From: JAZDLX01 sp964538455
Lineage (GTDB): Bacteria > Electryoneota > Electryoneia > Electryoneales > Electryoneaceae
NCBI GenBank assembly: GCA_964538455.1
Contig: CAZIDZ010000005.1
Span: 50,368 to 114,367, forward strand
Length of the DNA: 64,000 bases
Direction of reading: 5' to 3'
This document shows positions 60,087 through 64,000 of the stretch, one piece after another (position 1 is the stretch's first letter; every line of letters starts with the position of its first letter). The notes under the pieces are model-generated. The model did no database searches and was not told the DNA's origin. It saw only the letters and a program-made list of their open reading frames with translations. The position numbers were made by a program, and so were the translations under genes.

Positions 60087-62519
60087 ATGAGTGCTCCTGA
60101 TAAACAAATAGAGAATCAGGTGAAGGATCCGGTCTGCGGTATGACCGTTGACCCTACCGAAGCGGAACACGCGGAATACAAGGGCCGGGACTATTATTTC
60201 TGCAGTGCATCCTGCCGGGATGAGTTCCTCGAAAATCCGGAATCCTTCGTCGAACCGTCAATCGGGGACACTGAATCCGCTCCGGGGACGAAATACACCT
60301 GCCCGATGCACCCAGAGATCGTTGAGGATCAACCCGGCGCCTGTCCGAAATGCGGAATGGCGCTCGAGCCGATGGTCGAAACGGCGGCTGTGGTGGATTC
60401 GTCGGTCGAATACACCTGCCCGATGCATCCCGAAGTCGTCAGCGATCGCCCCGGAGCCTGCCCGAAATGTGGCATGGCCCTGGAACCGAGGACAGCGACA
60501 AGAAAGGAAGTGGAGAATCCGGAACTCCGGGATATGCGTCGCCGATTCTGGGTCGGGGTTGTTCTAAGCCTGCCCGTTTTATTGATGGCAATGTGGGAGC
60601 CAATGACGGGCCACAGGCTGATCCCTCAGTTGTCAATACGAGTCTCCATCCTGATTCAGTGGATCCTTGCAACGCCGGTGGTGCTCTGGGGCGGAAAGCC
60701 ATTCTTCGAGCGTGGTTGGAATTCAATCCGCAACTTGTCGCCGAACATGTTCACCCTGATTGCAATGGGCGTGGGCACGGCCTACCTCTACAGTTTGGTC
60801 GCCACATTGTTCCCCGGCCTCTTCCCGGCGAGCATGCGCGGCGAACAGGGTACAGTGGAGGTGTACTTCGAGGCGTCGGCGGTGATCACAACCCTCGTCC
60901 TGCTTGGTCAGGTGCTTGAGTTGCGCGCTCGCAGCCAAACTTCAAGCGCGATCAAAGAGTTGCTCAACCTGGCGCCGAAAACAGCGCACAGAATCGTGGA
61001 GAACGGGGAAGAGGAAGTCATTCCCCTCGACCGGGTGCAGGTCGGCGATCATCTCCGGGTGCGTCCCGGCGAGAAAGTGCCCGTGGATGGAGTCGTGCTC
61101 AACGGTGCGAGCAACATCGATGAGTCGATGGTCACCGGCGAACCGGTTCCTGCGCACAAGGAACAGGGGAATCGGGTGATCGGCGGGACGGTGAACGGAA
61201 CCGGCAGCTTTGTGATGGAATCAGGACGTGTGGGTGCGGACACACTGCTTGCGCAAATTGTCAAGATGGTGAGCGAGGCTCAGCGCAGCCGTGCCCCGAT
61301 CCAGCGCCTTGCGGACATCGTCTCGGCCTGGTTTGTTCCCATCGTCGTGCTCACCTCTCTGGTCACATTTTTCGTTTGGCTTTCTCTCGGACCGCAACCT
61401 GCTCTCACCTACGCCCTGGTCAACGCGGTGGCTGTGTTGATCATCGCGTGTCCGTGCGCTCTGGGGCTTGCAACTCCGATGTCGATCATGGTCGGCACTG
61501 GACGCGGAGCGAAAGCAGGAGTCTTGATCCGGAATGCGGAAGTGCTTGAAGTGATGGAGAAAGTGAACACCCTGGTGATCGACAAAACGGGAACGCTCAC
61601 TGAAGGAAAACCTCGCGTGACCAACCTCGAGGTGACCTCGGAGTGGTCTGAAAATGACGTGCTGGGCTTTGTTGCGGCCATTGAAAAGTCGAGTGAGCAT
61701 CCCCTCGCGGCGGCGATCCTTGAGGAGACGGAGACGCGCGGATTGCGTGTCGGGGAAGCGGAGGGGTTCCTCTCAGTGACCGGAAAGGGGATCATCGGTG
61801 AAATTGATCGCCGCACGGTTGCTGTAGGCAATCCCGCCCTGATGAAGGAGATTGGAGCGAATCAAAATCCGTTTGAACAGCGTGTTCAAGAGTTGCAGTC
61901 TTCGGGCGCCACTGTGATTTACGTGGCGATTAGTGGATTGATCGCTGGTATCGTCGGCATTTCGGATCCGATCAAGGAGACGACTCCGCCGGCGATTCAA
62001 GCCCTGCGCGCTAGCGGGTTGAAGATTGTCCTGTTGTCAGGCGATAACAGAAAGACGGCCGAAGCCGTCGCCCGCTCGTTGAACATTGACGAAGTGGTCG
62101 CGGAGGTGCTGCCCGACCAGAAGGCGAAGCTGGTTGCTGAACTACAGGAAGACGGCGAAACGGTCGCCATGGCGGGGGATGGGATCAACGATGCTCCCGC
62201 GCTCGCCCAGGCTCAGGTTGGTATCGCCATGGGCACGGGAACCGACATTGCGATGGAAAGCGCAGGCATTACTCTGGTCAAAGGGGATTTGAACGGAATC
62301 GTGCGGGCCCGCCGCCTGAGTAAGGGAACGATGCGGAACATTCGCCAGAACCTCTTCTTCGCCTTTGTGTACAACACAATCGGCGTTCCTCTCGCGGCGG
62401 GAATTCTCTACCCCTTCTTTGGCCTGCTGCTCAGCCCGATCATAGCGAGCGCCGCGATGACATTCAGCTCGGTTTCGGTGATCCTCAACGCATTGCGCTT
62501 GAGGACAATTGATTTGTGA
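60087..62519 (+). CDS. copA: Copper/silver P1B-type ATPase with YHS and two heavy-metal-binding domains
   Basis: 810 residues. Three N-terminal metal modules in a row: a YHS domain (13-55, DPVCGMTVD...YYFCSASC), then two nearly identical heavy-metal-binding domains (70-96 and 109-134, YTCPMHPE...CPKCGMALEP). There is no CxxC-type HMA domain. The pump follows: helix-6 motif CPC (455-457), phosphorylated Asp499 in DKTGTLTEG, SEHPLA, and GDGINDAPALA. CPC with the YN...MSS-type C-terminal helices fits Cu(I)/Ag(I) export from the cytoplasm. AGGGAGAG precedes the start. It is complementary to the RND system, which acts on the periplasm. Confidence 0.95.
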   Translation: MSAPDKQIENQVKDPVCGMTVDPTEAEHAEYKGRDYYFCSASCRDEFLENPESFVEPSIGDTESAPGTKYTCPMHPEIVEDQPGACPKCGMALEPMVETAAVVDSSVEYTCPMHPEVVSDRPGACPKCGMALEPRTATRKEVENPELRDMRRRFWVGVVLSLPVLLMAMWEPMTGHRLIPQLSIRVSILIQWILATPVVLWGGKPFFERGWNSIRNLSPNMFTLIAMGVGTAYLYSLVATLFPGLFPASMRGEQGTVEVYFEASAVITTLVLLGQVLELRARSQTSSAIKELLNLAPKTAHRIVENGEEEVIPLDRVQVGDHLRVRPGEKVPVDGVVLNGASNIDESMVTGEPVPAHKEQGNRVIGGTVNGTGSFVMESGRVGADTLLAQIVKMVSEAQRSRAPIQRLADIVSAWFVPIVVLTSLVTFFVWLSLGPQPALTYALVNAVAVLIIACPCALGLATPMSIMVGTGRGAKAGVLIRNAEVLEVMEKVNTLVIDKTGTLTEGKPRVTNLEVTSEWSENDVLGFVAAIEKSSEHPLAAAILEETETRGLRVGEAEGFLSVTGKGIIGEIDRRTVAVGNPALMKEIGANQNPFEQRVQELQSSGATVIYVAISGLIAGIVGISDPIKETTPPAIQALRASGLKIVLLSGDNRKTAEAVARSLNIDEVVAEVLPDQKAKLVAELQEDGETVAMAGDGINDAPALAQAQVGIAMGTGTDIAMESAGITLVKGDLNGIVRARRLSKGTMRNIRQNLFFAFVYNTIGVPLAAGILYPFFGLLLSPIIASAAMTFSSVSVILNALRLRTIDL

Positions 62520-62674
62520 ACGGTGAAGCGAGCCTCGGACGAAAGATATCGACGCCTGAAACCTCCTTGGCAGAGTGGAGCAGGAAGTGTGCCATCGCGA
62601 GGGGAACAGATTTAGGGAGATAGGCAACAAACCTGATTATGCGACGTAATCGGGGGGAGAAAGGAGTCAGAACC

Positions 62675-62905
62675 ATGATGGGCGGTCTTGGCATGGGCGG
62701 CATGGGTCTTGGCTGGATTCTCTGGATCGCCATTGTGATCTTTGCCATTATTGCGATCACAAGGTCATTCTCGAATTCACGCAACGACAGATACAGCCCA
62801 ATGATCTCGCAGGATTCTCCTATGGACATCCTGCGCAAGAGGTACGCCAAGGGTGAGATCTCGAACAGGGAGTTCCACCAGATGCAACAGGAGATCGCGC
62901 GCTGA
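62675..62905 (+). CDS. Small SHOCT-domain membrane protein
   Basis: 76 residues from the ATG at 62675, which has AAAGGAG nine bases upstream; the ATG at 62639 lacks one. A Gly/Met-rich start (MMGGLGMGGMG) leads into one helix (WILWIAIVIFAIIAI) and a C-terminal SHOCT motif (PMDILRKRYAKGEISNREF). SHOCT proteins are short, often membrane-tethered and oligomer-forming; they are common beside copper ATPases. Role unknown. It ends the second metal unit, with a terminator after it. Confidence 0.85.
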   Translation: MMGGLGMGGMGLGWILWIAIVIFAIIAITRSFSNSRNDRYSPMISQDSPMDILRKRYAKGEISNREFHQMQQEIAR

Positions 62906-62966
62906 AGGGAAAGGAACCATCTCTGGTAACCCACCTTCAACGCTGACCTCGTGATTTTTCGCAGAG

Positions 62967-63006
62967 CGTCCCGGCAGCGGAAATCCCGCCGCCGGGACGT
63001 TCGTTT
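62967..63006 (+). terminator. Intrinsic terminator of the PII/CopA unit
   Basis: CGTCCCGGC (62967-62975) pairs perfectly with GCCGGGACG (62991-62999), with an inner GCGG/CCGC stem, followed by TTCGTTT. It lies about 60 bases after the SHOCT gene and before the third sigma-54-type promoter. The rest of the 62906-63164 gap holds the promoter, a small AGCGGG/CCCGCT hairpin (63055-63071) and three TTGAA elements. Confidence 0.8.
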
Positions 63007-63099
63007 CATGAGTTGAAAAAAATGAGATGCGTTGAACGTTTTGTTGAATTGCGCAGCGGGAAGGACCCGCTAAGTCGCTGGTTATTAAAGCCGAATTCT

Positions 63100-63115
63100 T
63101 GGCATCCCGATTGCA
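63100..63115 (+). promoter_or_regulatory. Sigma-54-type (-24/-12) promoter of the HMA-like/YHS/Met-rich unit
   Basis: TGGCATCCCGATTGCA is the best of the three matches to TGGCACG-N4-TTGCA: GG (63101-63102) and GC (63113-63114) are ten bases apart and the -12 element is a full TTGCA. Transcription would start near 63126, 39 bases before the ATG at 63165. Confidence 0.75.
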
Positions 63116-63164
63116 CTCAGAAAGCAGTGAAGATGTACGACAAGCGGTTAGCCTGGGAAATACG

Positions 63165-63533
63165 ATGAACGGCTTGATCAGGAAACGGATATTCCCGGTT
63201 GTCCTTTCGGAATCCGAAGAGATTCCGAAAGAGGTACAGGACGCATTTCAATCGCGCAGCGGCGTCTTGAGTGTAACGAGAGAGGGCGATCGGCAGCGTC
63301 TTACGATCGAGTACGATCTGATGAAGATCGATGCCAGGAAAATCCTGGAGGTTTTGCGAAACGCGGAGCGGATTCCATCACTCGGCGTTCTGGCGAAACT
63401 TCACTGGTCGCTGATCGCCTTTGGCGAGGAAAACGAGCGCGACAACGCCAACGCTCCGGCGATGTCCTGCTGCTCCAATCCGGACGCTCTGCTCGACCGA
63501 GGGCGGACACAGCATGCCGCTCATCACGGCTGA
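63165..63533 (+). CDS. Small HMA-like (ferredoxin-fold) protein without the CxxC motif
   Basis: 122 residues from the ATG at 63165. An upstream in-frame TTG (63099) lies inside the sigma-54-type promoter and cannot be the start if that promoter is used. Residues about 10-65 show the beta-alpha-beta pattern of heavy-metal-associated domains (FPVVLSESEEIPKEVQDAF, GVLSVTREGDRQRLTIEYD, ARKILEVLR), but the CxxC loop is replaced by SESEEI. The C-terminus has MSCCSNPD and a His-rich end (TQHAAHHG) that could bind metal. Role unknown; context suggests metal sensing or transfer. Confidence 0.65.
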   Translation: MNGLIRKRIFPVVLSESEEIPKEVQDAFQSRSGVLSVTREGDRQRLTIEYDLMKIDARKILEVLRNAERIPSLGVLAKLHWSLIAFGEENERDNANAPAMSCCSNPDALLDRGRTQHAAHHG

Positions 63534-63562
63534 ATCAAGGGAACACTGTATGTGAGGAGAAT

Positions 63563-63697
63563 ATGGTTCGGCAGAGGAAGCTGTTCGACCCTGTTTGTGG
63601 TAAAAGGATGAGTCGGAACAATGAGCAAATCTCGATCATGTATAAAGATGAAATTTATTATCTCTGCTGCCCGTTGTGTCAGAGGGAGTTTGAATGA
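63563..63697 (+). CDS. 44-residue YHS/TRASH-like mini-protein
   Basis: The ATG at 63563 has GAGGAG seven bases upstream. The product contains DPVCGKRM near residue 9 and YKDEIYYLCCPLCQREFE at its end, that is, a whole YHS-type metal-binding unit (as in the ATPase at 60087) with almost nothing added. The extra cysteine pair (CCPLC) is unusual. The stop codon overlaps a possible ATG at 63694 of the next gene. Probably a cytoplasmic metal-binding peptide. Confidence 0.7.
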   Translation: MVRQRKLFDPVCGKRMSRNNEQISIMYKDEIYYLCCPLCQREFE

Positions 63698-63759
63698 AAT
63701 CCGGAAAAGTACGTGCAGCAACAAAAACACTGTGGCAAAACAGGAAAGTGAGGCATACC

Positions 63760-64000
63760 ATGTTACGCAAGGTGTTGGCTATTGCAGCTGTCGTCCTGCT
63801 TGCGGGATGGTCGCTGTCGCTGGCTCAGATGATGGGCGGCGGCCGTTCCATGATGCAGGCCGATACCTCCTCCACGGCCCCCGGCAGCTGGATGGGACGG
63901 GGAATGATGTCGAGAGGCATGATGGGACCCGGGATGATGGGTTACGGCATGATGGGCCGTGGCATGATGGGTCCCGGAATGATGGGTGGTGGCATGATGG
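63760..64000 (+). CDS. Methionine-rich exported protein, 3' end beyond the window
   Basis: The ATG at 63760 opens a good signal peptide (MLRKVLAIAAVVLLAGWSLS, cleaved near LAQ). The mature part, as far as it is visible, is built of MMG-rich repeats (GMMGPGMMGYGMMGRGMMGP). Methionine-rich segments of this kind bind Cu(I) or Ag(I) in the oxidising periplasm. An in-frame ATG at 63694 overlaps the previous stop and would add 22 basic residues, a less typical signal peptide. The gene runs off the right edge; at least 80 residues are seen. Confidence 0.75.
   Translation, partial: MLRKVLAIAAVVLLAGWSLSLAQMMGGGRSMMQADTSSTAPGSWMGRGMMSRGMMGPGMMGYGMMGRGMMGPGMMGGGMM
63915..64000 (+). repeat. Short imperfect tandem repeat within the Met-rich gene
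   Basis: Units of about 15 bases of the form GGCATGATGGGxxxC recur at least five times and continue past the window end. They keep the reading frame and encode the Gly-Met-Met-Gly motif, so they are coding repeats liable to change in number between strains. Confidence 0.7.

Noticed and set aside
63099..63164. TTG start at 63099 for the HMA-like protein
   Set aside because: It would place the start codon inside the best sigma-54-type promoter, and the added residues have no domain pattern; ATG 63165 fits a 39-base leader.
63915..64000. Tandem repeat considered as a CRISPR or non-coding satellite
   Set aside because: The units are about 15 bases, imperfect, keep one reading frame behind a signal peptide and encode Gly-Met-Met-Gly; there are no spacers.
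1..64000. tRNA, rRNA, insertion sequence, integrase or phage genes
   Set aside because: No cloverleaf, rRNA motif, transposase/integrase motif or terminal inverted repeat pair was recognised by eye; a dedicated search would be needed to exclude small RNAs.

Overview
This is a gene-dense stretch (two intergenic gaps of 250-700 bases aside) of moderately GC-rich DNA from a Gram-negative bacterium, most likely a member of the FCB group outside the well-studied Bacteroidetes (KSB1, Calditrichota, Zixibacteria, Latescibacteria and Ignavibacteria are all compatible; the window has no rRNA to decide). The grounds are large TonB-dependent receptors with an N-terminal carboxypeptidase-regulatory-like domain, PorV/PorQ-family outer-membrane proteins, many secreted proteins ending in a 'YPNPFN' or 'VPNPYV' C-terminal sorting-type domain, clear Shine-Dalgarno sequences and occasional GTG starts. 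No rRNA, tRNA, CRISPR, insertion sequence or phage gene was seen.

Positions 1-51659 form a very large glycan-use locus. The left part (220-15976, + strand) holds a secreted protein with a tandem duplication, a first 'triad' (TonB-dependent receptor, about 1100-residue surface protein, PorV-like barrel), a LamG-containing secreted protein and a GH2 beta-mannosidase. Three genes then lie on the minus strand (16019-22529): a PpiC-type lipoprotein overlapping a GH38 alpha-mannosidase, and a DUF4874/DUF4832 secreted protein. After a regulatory-looking intergenic region, an unbroken + strand run of about 20 genes (23197-51659) encodes a duplicated DOMON/CBM-like secreted protein, a propeller lipoprotein, a GH36-like alpha-galactosidase lipoprotein, a sodium/solute symporter, a secreted amidohydrolase, a ROK regulator, a sugar nucleotidyltransferase, a GHMP sugar kinase, a second triad (receptor, surface protein, PorV-like, second surface protein), a glycosidase-like protein, an AgaS-type SIS protein, a PfkB kinase, an amidohydrolase with a damaged metal site, YjbQ, a second symporter with a 59-residue membrane partner, a class II aldolase and a secreted GINT1_N-type propeller. 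Read together: surface binding and import through SusD-less receptor complexes, trimming by mannosidases and alpha-galactosidase, symporter uptake, and phosphorylation plus aldol cleavage of the released sugar. No SusD-like gene is present.

From about 51900 to the right edge the content changes completely to a copper/silver-type resistance island: TolC-family protein, CusB-like adaptor, CusA-like RND pump and a metal-binding protein; then a PII-like protein, a four-helix membrane protein, a CopA-type ATPase carrying YHS and two heavy-metal-binding domains, and a SHOCT protein; then an HMA-like protein, a 44-residue YHS mini-protein and a methionine-rich secreted protein cut by the window end. 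Each of these three units begins with a sequence that fits a sigma-54 (-24/-12) promoter with exact GG-N10-GC spacing, and the first two end in intrinsic-terminator-like hairpins. This apparent sigma-54 metal regulon with its own PII-like protein, and the duplicated SusD-less triads, are the two most interesting things in the window.
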